From NCBI GenBank assembly GCA_963646285.1, contig CAVIWF010000004.1:21703-85702 (forward strand): 64,000 nt of DNA, in the 5' to 3' direction. Below, piece after piece: positions 48,956 through 58,589 of this stretch (positions are counted from its first letter, which is position 1; every line of letters starts with the position of its first letter). Position numbers and translations under genes: made by a program. Under the pieces are notes generated by a model. That model was not told where the DNA came from and did no database searches. It was given only the letters and a program-made list of their open reading frames with translations. Source of the DNA: CAKUFA01 sp963646285 (GTDB lineage: Bacteria; Bacillota; Clostridia; Christensenellales; Aristaeellaceae).

Positions 48956-50140
48956 TTATTCAATCCCCCTTGATTCATCATAAGCCTTCCACAAAGGTGC
49001 GTAAATGGCCACAGCCTGATCATGCTCCTCCTGGGTTTTGGAGAAGTAGAGCTCCCCGCTTTCCGGATCCTTGGCGCAGAAGTACAGATAATTCTCCGCA
49101 ACGTAGGTTTCATCCGGATACAGGGCTGCATTGATGGCCGCTTCCGACGGGCTGCAAATGGGTCCCAGCGGCAGCCCCGTATGCAGGTAGGTATTGTACA
49201 GGCTCTGCACCTGCAAATCTGCCGATGTCAGGTTCATTTTACGGACACCGGTAATGTAGTGGATGGTCACGTCACTGCCCAGCTTGATTTTCTGGTTCAG
49301 CCGATTGTGGAACACGGCAGATACCTTAGCAAAGTCGCTTGACTTGGCTTCCTTTTCAATCAGAGAGGCCAGGGTCAGCACCTGATCCATGGTCATGTTC
49401 AGCTCTTCTGCCCGGGTCTGCATTTCCGCCGGGAACACGTTATCCGTCTGGCTCAGCAGCTTGCGGATGATTTCCTCTGCCGTAGCCGTTGTATACACTT
49501 CGTACGTATTAGCTGCCAGGTAGCCTTCCAGCACATACTTGCGCTGTGAAACGTTGCTGGTGGCAAGCACGTCGGAAATATAATAGTAATCCTTGAACTG
49601 CTCCCCCGTCTTGCACAGGTTCAGGAATTCCGTACTGTCGCTCAGCACCCCGTCGGACACAAGCTTGGCAGCAAACTCTTCGATGGTCCAGCCGGGGATC
49701 AAGGTAATGGTACGCACCAGCGGATTGCCGTCCCCCTTGGTCAGCTGGTCGGCAATCTCCTGCATGGTCATGGATTGGTTCAGGGTATAGCTGCCGGATT
49801 GGATTTTCTGTCCCATGCCGGCAAAGTCGCAATAATACTTGAATACCGTCTTCGAGCGGATCAGATCCGCCTGTTCCAGATTCGAAGCCACACGGCTCAG
49901 GCTTTGACCGCTTTCCACCGTAAAGGAAACCCCTGCGGTATTGGTGGTATCCACCGGGGACAGGTATTCATCATAGACTTTATTCCACACGGTCATGAGC
50001 AGCCCGATAATGACCACCAGGGACGTGGTCACCACCAGAATAGGGCGAATGACCCGCCACAGACCACTGTACCAGTAAAAGCCGTATTCCCGCTCATCCC
50101 GCATGCTGCGGTAGGTGTAGTCACGTTTTTTTCGTGCCAT
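48956..50140 (-). CDS. mltG: Endolytic transglycosylase MltG (YceG-like)
   Basis: 394 residues. An N-terminal cytoplasmic stretch, a membrane helix (IRPILVVTTSLVVIIGLLM), a LysM-like segment (FTVESGQSLSRVASNLEQA) and the catalytic YceG domain with TLASLIEKEAK (the catalytic Glu), VFHNRL and LPLGPICSPSEAAINAAL. MltG cuts nascent peptidoglycan and helps end glycan strands. Followed by the U32 gene; preceded by ylbF. Confidence 0.94.
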   Translation of the reverse strand: MARKKRDYTYRSMRDEREYGFYWYSGLWRVIRPILVVTTSLVVIIGLLMTVWNKVYDEYLSPVDTTNTAGVSFTVESGQSLSRVASNLEQADLIRSKTVFKYYCDFAGMGQKIQSGSYTLNQSMTMQEIADQLTKGDGNPLVRTITLIPGWTIEEFAAKLVSDGVLSDSTEFLNLCKTGEQFKDYYYISDVLATSNVSQRKYVLEGYLAANTYEVYTTATAEEIIRKLLSQTDNVFPAEMQTRAEELNMTMDQVLTLASLIEKEAKSSDFAKVSAVFHNRLNQKIKLGSDVTIHYITGVRKMNLTSADLQVQSLYNTYLHTGLPLGPICSPSEAAINAALYPDETYVAENYLYFCAKDPESGELYFSKTQEEHDQAVAIYAPLWKAYDESRGIE

Positions 50141-50175
50141 GTCTTCACCCTCCTTTACCGTGACGGTGCTATTCT

Positions 50176-50526
50176 TCAGCCCTCAATGCCGGGCAAGCCC
50201 ATGTCGATATCCGCCGCTTCCGTAATGATCTTGAAAATGTCCGCCAATGCCTGCTGCATTTGCATTTCCGCCAACAAGTACTGACTCACTTCCGGCTTGG
50301 CAAACAGCAGGGAAGAAATGCCGGAAAACCGCTGCATATCCTCGCTATCCGTCTGCTGGCCGCTGATGGCCGCCATTTGCAGGGTAATTTGCAGCTTCTT
50401 ATATTCCTTGATCAGGGCGGCTACGGTTTCGTCCGCCATCACTTCATCCTTCAGGCGATGGTAGGTTTGATATTCCTGGCTGGCCTTAATATCTGCCGCC
50501 AGCCGATGTGCGCTGCTGTATTCCAT
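50176..50526 (-). CDS. ylbF: YlbF-family regulator
   Basis: 116 residues, mostly helical: ADIKASQEYQTYHRLKDEVM and LQITLQMAAISGQQ. YlbF/YmcA proteins of Bacillus form a complex that helps RNase Y; RNase J lies just upstream here, so an RNA-decay role fits. ATG 50526 is used (GGTGG nine bases upstream); an in-frame TTG three codons earlier is possible. Confidence 0.85.
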   Translation of the reverse strand: MEYSSAHRLAADIKASQEYQTYHRLKDEVMADETVAALIKEYKKLQITLQMAAISGQQTDSEDMQRFSGISSLLFAKPEVSQYLLAEMQMQQALADIFKIITEAADIDMGLPGIEG

Positions 50527-50676
50527 CAGTAGCAACCACCTTTCTTCTTTATCACGAAACTAAAACGAATGAGGGAAAGTTTTTCTTCCCCAAAACGGCG
50601 CAAGGGAGAAGTGCCCCGACCTGCAAGCAGTGCACCTGCCGGAGTCTTCCCCCTAATGCTCACGTTCCGTATGCCA

Positions 50677-52353
50677 TCACACGTCCAGAATGATGGGCAG
50701 GATCATGGGATTGCGCTTAATCTTCTCATAAATGTAGCGATGCAGGTCGTCCTTGATGCGGTTCTTCAGTGCTACCCAATCCGCACCGTCCAAGCTGGAC
50801 TCACGGAGGATGCCCCGAACCACTTCCCGCATGCTTTCGATGATGTCTTCATTCTCACGGACATAGATAAATCCGCGGCTGATGATATCCGGGCCGCTGA
50901 CCAGCACGCCCTGATCCCGGTCAATGGCCATGGCCACGATGATGAGGCCGTCCTGGCTCAGATGCTTACGATCCCGCAGCACCACATTGCCCACGTCACC
51001 AATGCCGAGACCATCCACCAGCACACCGCCGGTAGGCACCTGCTCCCCCAGGCTCAGGCTGTTCTCAGTCATTTCAATGACCTGACCGATTTCAGGAATC
51101 ACAATGTTCTTCCGGTTCATGCCCATGCTTTCCGCAAGTTCTGCATGCTGCCACAGCATCCGATACTCGCCGTGGACAGGGATGAAGTACTTGGGCTGCA
51201 CCAAGGCATGCATCAGCTTCAGCTCTTCCTGGCAAGCATGGCCGGAAACGTGGACTTCTGCCAATGCTTCATACACCACCTGAGCGCCGCAGCGATACAG
51301 CTGGTTAATGACCCGGGAGATGAACTTTTCATTGCCGGGAATGGGGGTTGCGGAAATCAGCACCATGTCGCTTTGACGAATCTGCAGCTTCCGATGCTCC
51401 GCATAGGCCATACGGGTCAGGCCTGCCATGGGCTCGCCCTGGCTGCCGGTGGTCATGACGAGGATTTCTTCATCCGGGTACTGATCCAGATTATCCACGT
51501 CAATGAGGCAGTCTTCCGGGATATGCAATTCGCCTATCTGCATGGCGACACGGCTTACGTTCACCATGCTTCGGCCAATGAAGCATACCCGTCGGCCGTA
51601 GCGGATGCCGTTGTCAATCACCATCTGCATACGGTGAATGTTGCTGGCAAACATGGCCACAATGACCCGACCCTTGGCATCCCGGAACAGGTTCTCAAAG
51701 GTGGGGCCAATCTTCATTTCACTCATGGTCTGGCCAGGACGCTCCACGTTGGTGGATTCGCACAGCAGCGCCATAACACCCTTTTCACCCAGAGAAGCCA
51801 GGGTCTGCAAGTCCGTCACCTGGCCGTCAATGGGGGTATAGTCCACCTTAAAGTCGCCGCTGACCACCACCGTGCCTGCCGGGCAGGTCAGTGCAATAGC
51901 GCAAGCCCCGGCAATGGAGTGGCTGACATGGATGAACTTGCAGGTAAACTTGCCCAGCTGGATTTCGTCCCGGGGCTGCACCACATGCATGGTGATGTTG
52001 GGAACACGATGTTCCTTCATCTTCAGATCAACCAAAGCAAGGGTCAGCTTGGTGCCGTACAGGGGTGCCGGCACCTGACGGAGGATGTAGGGCGTTGCGC
52101 CGATGTGATCCTCATGACCGTGGGTAAACAGGTAACCCCGAACATTCTTCTTCTTGGCTACCAGGTAGCTGACATCGGGGATGACCAGGTCAACGCCAAG
52201 CATATCTTCCTTTGGGAAAATGCTGCCGCAGTCCACCACCACGATATCGTCTTCATACTCGAAGACTGTCATGTTCTTACCAACCTCATCCACACCGCCC
52301 AGTGAGACGATGCGGAGCTTGCTCGGTTCCGTTGCATTCACTCTTTGGCTCAC
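50677..52353 (-). CDS. rnj: Ribonuclease J
   Basis: 558 residues. Metallo-beta-lactamase motif HGHEDH (78-83), SHSIAGACAIAL, GDFKVDYTPIDG, and the beta-CASP part with ESTNVERPGQT and HVSGHACQEELKLMHAL. RNase J is a 5'-3' exonuclease and endonuclease for mRNA decay and rRNA maturation. The start is GTG 52353 behind AAAGGAGG. Long leader with hairpins (see the 52354-52677 entry). Whether it is J1 or J2 type cannot be told. Confidence 0.95.
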   Translation of the reverse strand: MSQRVNATEPSKLRIVSLGGVDEVGKNMTVFEYEDDIVVVDCGSIFPKEDMLGVDLVIPDVSYLVAKKKNVRGYLFTHGHEDHIGATPYILRQVPAPLYGTKLTLALVDLKMKEHRVPNITMHVVQPRDEIQLGKFTCKFIHVSHSIAGACAIALTCPAGTVVVSGDFKVDYTPIDGQVTDLQTLASLGEKGVMALLCESTNVERPGQTMSEMKIGPTFENLFRDAKGRVIVAMFASNIHRMQMVIDNGIRYGRRVCFIGRSMVNVSRVAMQIGELHIPEDCLIDVDNLDQYPDEEILVMTTGSQGEPMAGLTRMAYAEHRKLQIRQSDMVLISATPIPGNEKFISRVINQLYRCGAQVVYEALAEVHVSGHACQEELKLMHALVQPKYFIPVHGEYRMLWQHAELAESMGMNRKNIVIPEIGQVIEMTENSLSLGEQVPTGGVLVDGLGIGDVGNVVLRDRKHLSQDGLIIVAMAIDRDQGVLVSGPDIISRGFIYVRENEDIIESMREVVRGILRESSLDGADWVALKNRIKDDLHRYIYEKIKRNPMILPIILDV

Positions 52354-52677
52354 GGAGTGCCTCCTTTCAGGTCATAAAAAAGTACACACAACATAAAGCT
52401 CAGAAGCCACTCTGCCTCCTCGCTATTTTTAACCGGACACACGCCGGTCAATATTCTTTCAGGCAATCACTGCCGCACCGACCCACGCTTCAAGAAACCC
52501 CTCTCCCCGTGCCGCCGGTAAAGACGACATGCTGCAAATGCACGTCATCACCTGTATCCCATTATAACACATCTTTTTCAAAAGCACCACAAAAAATTCC
52601 GCCAAATGAGACGTTTTTCCTGCCGTTCACGTCAATTTCAGCCTCATTGGCGGATTTTTTATGGATTTTCTTCAGGA
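52354..52677 (-). promoter_or_regulatory. Gene-free stretch: structured RNase J leader and promoter
   Basis: A perfect TATAAT with TGT before it (extended -10, minus strand, 52561-52566) gives a leader of about 200 bases. The leader can form a 10-base stem GATGACGTGC / GCATGTCGTC and the short stem ACCGG / CCGGT close to the ribosome site. I do not recognise a riboswitch class. The distal end holds the larA terminator. Confidence 0.55.
52591..52654 (-). terminator. Terminator after larA
   Basis: TCCGCCAATGAG / CTCATTTGGCGGA stem with a roughly 32-base loop, then six Ts on the minus strand. It ends just before the RNase J promoter. Confidence 0.65.
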
Positions 52678-54102
52678 TCATTCCCTTTTTTCGGCGACGG
52701 GCACCGTGCTGCTGCCGTGGGGCATAACGATTACATGCTTATCCCCGAAGTCCATCAGCTGCTCCAGCTCCTCTGCCGTGACAATGCCGTGAATGCCCAT
52801 TTCCTTCAGGGTTTCGCCCGGCAGCTGGGACATCATGTACATCTTCGTATGGGAGGCCATTTCGCAGCAAACATAGAAAATGTAACCGGCAATGGTGAAA
52901 TGAGCCCGCATCTCATGATCCAGTGTGCCGCTGGGCAGGTACTTACTCCACCCGAAGAACTCCTCCGGGCCGCCGCCTTCCCGGCATTCGCTCAGGAATA
53001 TCAGCGTGCCCCCTTCCTTCACTGCCTGATACGCATTGATCAGGGTTTTGGAAGACTGATACAGGTTAATATCTTTCGGGAAGCCGCCACAGGAGGTCAG
53101 TACCACATCAGCCTTTTCCTTCAGCGGTACGCCGTTGTATTGGTCTACCAGCCGGCAGCTTTTCTCCCATGCCTTTCGCCAATCGCCGCTGGGCATGGCC
53201 AGCAGCTGTCCTTCTCCATCCACCACCAAGTTGATGGAGAACACAGGCGCCACCATGGCCGCTGCTTCCATCATATCCTCGTGAACAGGATTCATGGCTG
53301 TCTTGCCGCAGCCTACCAAGTCGCTGGACTTAGGCAGCACCGGGTCAAGTGCCAGGGAATGATTCTGCTGGATGGTGGCAATGCTGCTTACGCCGGGCAG
53401 AATGCTCTTCCGTCCGCCGCCGTAGCCAGCCAGCAGATGATGCACCGTGCCCCCCATAAGGATCACCTTGCGCCCCACAACCAGCGGGTCTACTTCCACC
53501 TTGGTGCCCCGGGTGGTGGTGCCCAGGCAGGTCAAATGATGATGGGCATCGTGATTCACCACACGCACCCGGTCATACACCCGATCCGTCACCAGTGCCC
53601 GAAGCTCATTTTCCGTCTGATCCCGGTGGGTGCCCAGGGCAACCAGGAACAGAATCTGCTCATCCGGGATGCCAACCACGTCATGCAGATAATCCAGCAG
53701 CAAGGGGCAGATTCGCTCCTGATGCATCCATGAACGGGTCTGGTCGCTGATCACAATGGTCACCTGATCTGCCTTTGTCAGCACATCCTTCAGGGCAGGA
53801 GAGTCAACCGCCTCTTCCTCCACGGCCTTGCGGAAGGTTTCCGGCAGATTGTCTACAGGGGCCGGAGTCGTTGCCTCCAGCACCTCAATGTCACGGGCTT
53901 TCACCGTTACGGGAATATTTCCATCACCATAGGCAAGAATAAATTTCTTTTCCATCATCTTTCGTGCCTTTCGTACACTGACAGGCTGATCGTGCCAGCA
54001 TTCGTGTTTCACCGAACCATCCCGGTAGCAGGGCTCATAAGCATCGTCCCCATCTTCCGGGTCGTCCGTATACAACCGGGATCGTTCTCGCCAGTCTTTC
54101 AT
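52678..54102 (-). CDS. larA: LarA-family nickel-pincer racemase/epimerase with N-terminal extension
   Basis: 474 residues. Family motifs: TIVISDQTRSW, LVALGTHRDQTENEL, NHDAHHH, and GTVHHLLAGYGGGRKSILPGVS, which contain the histidines and lysine that hold the nickel-pincer cofactor in lactate racemase. The substrate need not be lactate. The ATG at 54102 has GGGAGG eight bases upstream and a promoter before it, giving a 48-residue extension with CYRDGSVKHECWH before the usual start (MMEKKFILAYGDG). A second start at 53958 with a weak AAAGG is the alternative. No larB, larC or larE is seen here. Confidence 0.85.
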   Translation of the reverse strand: MKDWRERSRLYTDDPEDGDDAYEPCYRDGSVKHECWHDQPVSVRKARKMMEKKFILAYGDGNIPVTVKARDIEVLEATTPAPVDNLPETFRKAVEEEAVDSPALKDVLTKADQVTIVISDQTRSWMHQERICPLLLDYLHDVVGIPDEQILFLVALGTHRDQTENELRALVTDRVYDRVRVVNHDAHHHLTCLGTTTRGTKVEVDPLVVGRKVILMGGTVHHLLAGYGGGRKSILPGVSSIATIQQNHSLALDPVLPKSSDLVGCGKTAMNPVHEDMMEAAAMVAPVFSINLVVDGEGQLLAMPSGDWRKAWEKSCRLVDQYNGVPLKEKADVVLTSCGGFPKDINLYQSSKTLINAYQAVKEGGTLIFLSECREGGGPEEFFGWSKYLPSGTLDHEMRAHFTIAGYIFYVCCEMASHTKMYMMSQLPGETLKEMGIHGIVTAEELEQLMDFGDKHVIVMPHGSSTVPVAEKRE

Positions 54103-54129
54103 CTATTTTGCCTCCCTGATTGCACCCTC

Positions 54130-54158
54130 ATCATAGCACACCCATCCGGCAGAAACAA
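54130..54158 (-). promoter_or_regulatory. Promoter of larA
   Basis: Minus-strand TTGTTT (54153-54158), 17-base spacer, TATGAT (54130-54135), about 20 bases before the GGGAGG site of the upstream start. Confidence 0.6.
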
Positions 54159-54259
54159 GATTCGCTGCAGAAAGATACATGAAAAAACCATTCACTTATC
54201 CCCCGTCAGGATACTGGTCGATTGTCTTCCTTAGCTTCTGCTCCCGAATGCAGGCATAG

Positions 54260-54315
54260 AAAAAGGGCAAGGCGAAAGATGAAAAGTCTGCCTCTCATCT
54301 CTCCCATGCCCCTTG
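54260..54315 (-). terminator. Probable terminator after the RNase Z-like gene
   Basis: AAGGGGCA..AGATGA / TCATCT..TGCCCTT imperfect stem followed by Ts, starting three bases after the stop. Confidence 0.6.
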
Positions 54316-54318
54316 TAT

Positions 54319-55230
54319 TCATGCTTCATAATCCAGTGTGAGCGTCATTAAATCCTGTGCTGCCTTCGTATTGGGAAAGATGACCCGGGCGTTATCAATA
54401 TAATCCTCCGGATCGTCAATGCAGTTGCTGAAGTGAGTCAGCACCAGTGCTTTCGTTTCCGCCTGCCGTGCCAGTGCCGCACTTTCCCGGAAAAGCATGT
54501 GCCGATTTTTCAGCGCCTGAGGCATTTTTTCATCATCGCCGTACATGCCTTCCAGAATCATCAAATCCGTCCCCTGCCCCATGGTGACAATGCTCTTCAC
54601 CGGCCGGGTATCCGTTGCATACAGGAAGCTGATGCCCCGCCTCGGCGCTGTCAGCACATCCGCAGGAGAAAAACTCCGCCCGTCCTCCAGGGTAACCGCT
54701 TCCCCATGCTGCAAGGTCTTCCAACAGGTCACAGGAATGTTTAACGCCCGGGCACGCTCCGGCAGGAAGGCTCCCGGCCGTTCCAGTTCAAAGCGATAAC
54801 CGAAGCACATGACGCTGTGATCCAGCCTAAAAGCCTGAATCTTCAGCCCGATGGCATAAAAAGTTAGCCCTTCACTGCCAAACTCATGGAGTTCCACTTG
54901 ATAGGGCAGCTGGGGCGCTACCACCCGCAGGCCGTTCACCACCCGCTTCAGCCCTGTAGGTCCCCAAATGGGAAAGGGTGCTGTCCGCCCGGCTTTGGCC
55001 ATAGACAGCAGGAATCCGGGCAAGCCGCCGCAGTGATCCGCATGGTAATGGGTAATCAGCATGCCGTCAATGCCGTGAAAGCCCCAGCCGATTTTGCGAA
55101 TGGCTGTCTGGGTATTTTCACCGCAGTCCACCAGCAAGCCGTGACCGTTCATGCGGACATAGAGGCTGGCCAATCCCCGGTCGGGCAGGGGCAGTGCGCC
55201 GCCTGTTCCCAAGGTGCACAGGTCAATCAT
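54319..55230 (-). CDS. RNase Z-like metallo-beta-lactamase
   Basis: 303 residues. Metal motif HYHADH (61-66), with FLLVDCGE-like GLLVDCGENTQ before it and the RNase Z style later motifs FLYATDTRP and LVLTHFSNC. True RNase Z trims tRNA 3' ends; length and motifs fit, but the second-half RNase Z histidines are only partly clear, so another ELAC-like hydrolase is possible. It follows ispG by about 20 bases and ends the minus-strand envelope gene block. Confidence 0.85.
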   Translation of the reverse strand: MIDLCTLGTGGALPLPDRGLASLYVRMNGHGLLVDCGENTQTAIRKIGWGFHGIDGMLITHYHADHCGGLPGFLLSMAKAGRTAPFPIWGPTGLKRVVNGLRVVAPQLPYQVELHEFGSEGLTFYAIGLKIQAFRLDHSVMCFGYRFELERPGAFLPERARALNIPVTCWKTLQHGEAVTLEDGRSFSPADVLTAPRRGISFLYATDTRPVKSIVTMGQGTDLMILEGMYGDDEKMPQALKNRHMLFRESAALARQAETKALVLTHFSNCIDDPEDYIDNARVIFPNTKAAQDLMTLTLDYEA

Positions 55231-55251
55231 GGTGCCGCCCCCTTTTCCTGC

Positions 55252-56313
55252 TTATGCCTGTTCTTTTTCCGCTGCAATCTTCCTTGCAGCATTCACAAGA
55301 ATTTCCGCCAGATCCCCTTCCACCTTTTGGGCAGGCTGACCTTTAATGAACAGTGCACCGCCGCTCTTGCCGCCGGCAATGCCCACGTCTGCTTCTCTTG
55401 CTTCACCGGGACCGTTCACCACGCAGCCCATCACAGCGACTTTCAAGGGAACCTTCACATCAGCCAGTTCTTTTTCCACACGCTCGGCAATGCCTGCCAC
55501 ATTAATGCACGTGCGGCCGCAGGTGGGGCAAGAAACCAGCTGCACCCCATGGGTGCGAAGTTCCAGTGCCCGCAGAATATCCCATGCTGCCTTCGCCTCC
55601 GGCACAGGATCCCCAGTCAGGCTGACACGAATGGTATCTCCGATGCCCTGCGCCAGCAGCGCACCGATGCCGATGGCGCTCTTAATGGTGCCCTGCCCGG
55701 GCAAACCGGCTTCCGTCACCCCTACATGCAGGGGATAATCACACCGCTGTGCCGCCAGCTGATAGGTTTCGATGGTCAGCTTCACACTGGAAGCCTTCAT
55801 GGACAGTACAATGTCCTCAAAACCGGCTTTCTCCAGCATACGGGCATGCTGCAAAGCACTTTCCACCATGCCTTCCGCCGTAGGCTCACCATACTTGGCC
55901 AAAATGTCCTTTTCAATGGAACCGCTGTTGACCCCGATGCGAATGGGAATATGGTGCCGCTTGGCGCAATCTGCCAGCATGCGCACATGAGCTTCGCCCC
56001 CGATGTTGCCGGGATTGATCCGAAGCTTGGCAATGCCGTTTTCTGCCGCCATCATGGCCAGATGATGGTCGAAATGAATATCTGCCACCAGTGGTACCGG
56101 GGAACCATCCACCAACTGGCGCACTGCCTTGGCGCAGGCCTCATCATACACGCTGACACGGACAATATCGCATCCTGCCGCCGCAAGGGCACGAATCTGG
56201 GCAAGGGTTGCGTCCACGTCCCGGGTATCCGTATTGGTCATGGACTGCACCCACACTGGATTCTTACCGCCCATTTTCAGTGCGCCAACGGAAACTTCTC
56301 GTACAGAGCTCAT
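55252..56313 (-). CDS. ispG: 4-hydroxy-3-methylbut-2-en-1-yl diphosphate synthase (flavodoxin)
   Basis: 353 residues, the short bacterial form. Penultimate MEP-pathway enzyme; holds a 4Fe-4S cluster. The ligands C262, C265 and C297 with E304 are in SCPTCGRT and GCVVNGPGEA. The TIM-barrel start is WVQSMTNTDTRD. In one unit with dxr and rseP, as in most Clostridia. Confidence 0.96.
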   Translation of the reverse strand: MSSVREVSVGALKMGGKNPVWVQSMTNTDTRDVDATLAQIRALAAAGCDIVRVSVYDEACAKAVRQLVDGSPVPLVADIHFDHHLAMMAAENGIAKLRINPGNIGGEAHVRMLADCAKRHHIPIRIGVNSGSIEKDILAKYGEPTAEGMVESALQHARMLEKAGFEDIVLSMKASSVKLTIETYQLAAQRCDYPLHVGVTEAGLPGQGTIKSAIGIGALLAQGIGDTIRVSLTGDPVPEAKAAWDILRALELRTHGVQLVSCPTCGRTCINVAGIAERVEKELADVKVPLKVAVMGCVVNGPGEAREADVGIAGGKSGGALFIKGQPAQKVEGDLAEILVNAARKIAAEKEQA

Positions 56314-56331
56314 TTTTCTAACTCCTCACAT

Positions 56332-57408
56332 TCAGTTAAACAGGCGAATAACATCCTTAAAGGTAAAGAAGATCATCAGGGCAAACAGCAGCACATACCC
56401 GCACAGATGCACCATGGCTTCCTTCTGGGGGGGCACAGGCTTGCGCCGGATGGCTTCCAGCACCATGAACAGGAAACGGGAACCGTCCAGGCCGGGAATC
56501 GGTAGCAGATTCATAATGCCCAGGTTAATGGAGATCACCATCAGCAGGTTGATGAAGGCTTCAAAGCCCCCTGCACGTACTTCCTCCGTTACCAGCGTCA
56601 CCACGCCCACAGGGCCGGATGTTTGATCGAAGCCTTCTCCGGTGGTAACAAGGTTCTTCAGCGCATTGAGAATCACGCCCCCTGCATAGGTGCACCACTG
56701 CCAGCCTGCGCTCACTGCTTCCGTAAAGGTGGCAGGGGTATTTTCCGTCAGCACATGGGCGGAAATGGTCACGCCAATGCGGAACTTACCTGCATCCGTA
56801 TCATAAAAGGGTGTCAGGCTGGTGGTGAAGGTTTCATCTCCCCGGCGCACCGTCAGCTCCATGGGCGGATCGTTTTCCTGATAAGCCGAAATGGTATTCA
56901 GCAGCGTTGTCTGGGTGCCGTCCAGCATGTTAACACCGTTGATGGCTTCGATGATGTCCCCATCCTGAAGCCCTGCCGTGTAGGCCGGTCCTGATGCCGC
57001 CACTTCTGCAATGTAGGGTTCGTAACCTGTCAGATGGGCAATGCCGCCGATCCAGTAGAACATCACTGCCACCACAAAGGCCAGGATGAAGTTCATACCC
57101 GGACCCATCAGCACGGAAAGCATCCGCTTCCATACGGGCTGTCGGCTGTAGGCTCTGGGATCATCCACGTGCTCCCCTTTTGCATCATCCTCCCCATAAA
57201 AGGCGCAATACCCGCCCATGGGAATGGCACGCACGGAGAATTGGGTGCCCTTCTTGCTCTTTTTGCCCCACAGCTTGGGACCGAAGCCAATGGAAAACTC
57301 CATTACCTCAATGCCTGTCATGCGGGCGAAAATAAAGTGGCCAAACTCGTGCACCATGACCAGAATGCCCAGCAGCAGAATGGCCAGCAAAACATATAGG
57401 ATGGTCAT
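56332..57408 (-). CDS. rseP: Site-2 intramembrane metalloprotease RseP
   Basis: 358 residues. First helix with the zinc site HEFGH (20-24), a PDZ domain (VAASGPAYTAGLQDGDIIEAI) and the LDG motif in LLPIPGLDGSRF. Cleaves membrane-embedded anti-sigma factors and signal peptide remnants. Starts with ATGA overlap on dxr, ends 18 bases before ispG. Confidence 0.95.
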   Translation of the reverse strand: MTILYVLLAILLLGILVMVHEFGHFIFARMTGIEVMEFSIGFGPKLWGKKSKKGTQFSVRAIPMGGYCAFYGEDDAKGEHVDDPRAYSRQPVWKRMLSVLMGPGMNFILAFVVAVMFYWIGGIAHLTGYEPYIAEVAASGPAYTAGLQDGDIIEAINGVNMLDGTQTTLLNTISAYQENDPPMELTVRRGDETFTTSLTPFYDTDAGKFRIGVTISAHVLTENTPATFTEAVSAGWQWCTYAGGVILNALKNLVTTGEGFDQTSGPVGVVTLVTEEVRAGGFEAFINLLMVISINLGIMNLLPIPGLDGSRFLFMVLEAIRRKPVPPQKEAMVHLCGYVLLFALMIFFTFKDVIRLFN

Positions 57409-58565
57409 ACAGTTCCTTTCCCTTGTGCCAGCTGCCTCTTCACTTCGATCCGAGCCAGCCGATCGGCTTCAAAGATGTCATCAAGCGTGTCTGCAGGCAG
57501 ATTGCCCAGGCTGCTTAGCGTTTCCTCCACCAAGGTGGTAATGGCACCGAAGTTGATTTCTTCCCGAAGGAAGGCAGCCACTGCTTCCTCGTTAGCACCA
57601 TTCAGGATGGTGCATGCCGCACCGCCTGCACGCAGGCATTCCCCCGCAAGGCGCAGTGCCGGGAACCGCTTCGTATCCCCCTGCTCAAAGGTCAGCTGTC
57701 CCAATGCAAACAGATCCAAAGGCTTGCATCCTGTGGTCAGCCGGTGGGGATAGGCCATGGCGTACTGAATCGGCACCCGCATATCCGGCACACCCAGCTG
57801 AGCAATCACTGCACCGTCTGCAAACTCCACTGCAGAATGGACAATGCTCTGGGGATGCACCACCACCTGAATCTTTTCCGGCGGCATGTCAAAGAGCCAC
57901 CGTGCCTCCATGATTTCCAGTGCTTTATTGAACATGCTGGCAGAATCAATGGTGATCTTCGCCCCCATGTTCCAGTTGGGGTGCGCCAAGGCTTCCTTCC
58001 GGGTTGCATGGGCAATGCGATCCTGATCCCAGGTGCGGAAAGGCCCACCGGAAGCGGTCAGCAGCAGCTTCACCGGGGTATTGCCCTTTGCCCCTTCCAG
58101 GCATTGGAAAATAGCACTGTGCTCGCTGTCCACGGGCAGAATCTGCTTGCCTGCCTCCTGAGCGGCCTTCATCACCAGGTGTCCGCCGGTGACCAAGGCT
58201 TCCTTGTTGGCCAGCAGCACCTGCCGCCCAGCAGCAATGGCATCCATAACGCTTTGCAGCCCGGCAATGCCCACCACGCTGACCAGCACCATATCCGCCG
58301 GCACTTCCGCCGCAGCGGCGTGGAGGGCTTCCTTGCCCATGACCCACCGAACGTTCCGAAGATCCTCCGGAATTTCGTCCATGGAAATGGGCTGTGTCAA
58401 GCCTGCCATGTCAGGTTGGAATTCCCGCACCTGCTGAAACAGCAGCTCCTTGTTGCGGTGCGCCGTCAGGGCTGTAATCCGATATGCTTCAGGATGCAGC
58501 CGCACCAGAGACAGCGCCTGGGTGCCGATGGAGCCTGTAGACCCCAAAACAGCCATGGTTCTCAA
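57405..58565 (-). CDS. dxr: 1-deoxy-D-xylulose 5-phosphate reductoisomerase
   Basis: 386 residues. NADPH site GSTGSIGTQAL, metal and substrate motifs VDSEHSAIFQCLEG, TASGGPF and SASMFNKALEIMEA. First committed MEP-pathway step. The start is TTG 58565, eight bases after GGGAGGG; the ATG three codons later is too far from that site. Coupled to rseP by a four-base overlap. Confidence 0.95.
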   Translation of the reverse strand: MRTMAVLGSTGSIGTQALSLVRLHPEAYRITALTAHRNKELLFQQVREFQPDMAGLTQPISMDEIPEDLRNVRWVMGKEALHAAAAEVPADMVLVSVVGIAGLQSVMDAIAAGRQVLLANKEALVTGGHLVMKAAQEAGKQILPVDSEHSAIFQCLEGAKGNTPVKLLLTASGGPFRTWDQDRIAHATRKEALAHPNWNMGAKITIDSASMFNKALEIMEARWLFDMPPEKIQVVVHPQSIVHSAVEFADGAVIAQLGVPDMRVPIQYAMAYPHRLTTGCKPLDLFALGQLTFEQGDTKRFPALRLAGECLRAGGAACTILNGANEEAVAAFLREEINFGAITTLVEETLSSLGNLPADTLDDIFEADRLARIEVKRQLAQGKGTV

Positions 58566-58589
58566 CAGAAATCCCTCCCTGATGATTCA

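Noticed and set aside
53955..54102. A separate small gene before larA
   Set aside because: The frame runs without a stop into larA, so it is better read as an N-terminal extension.
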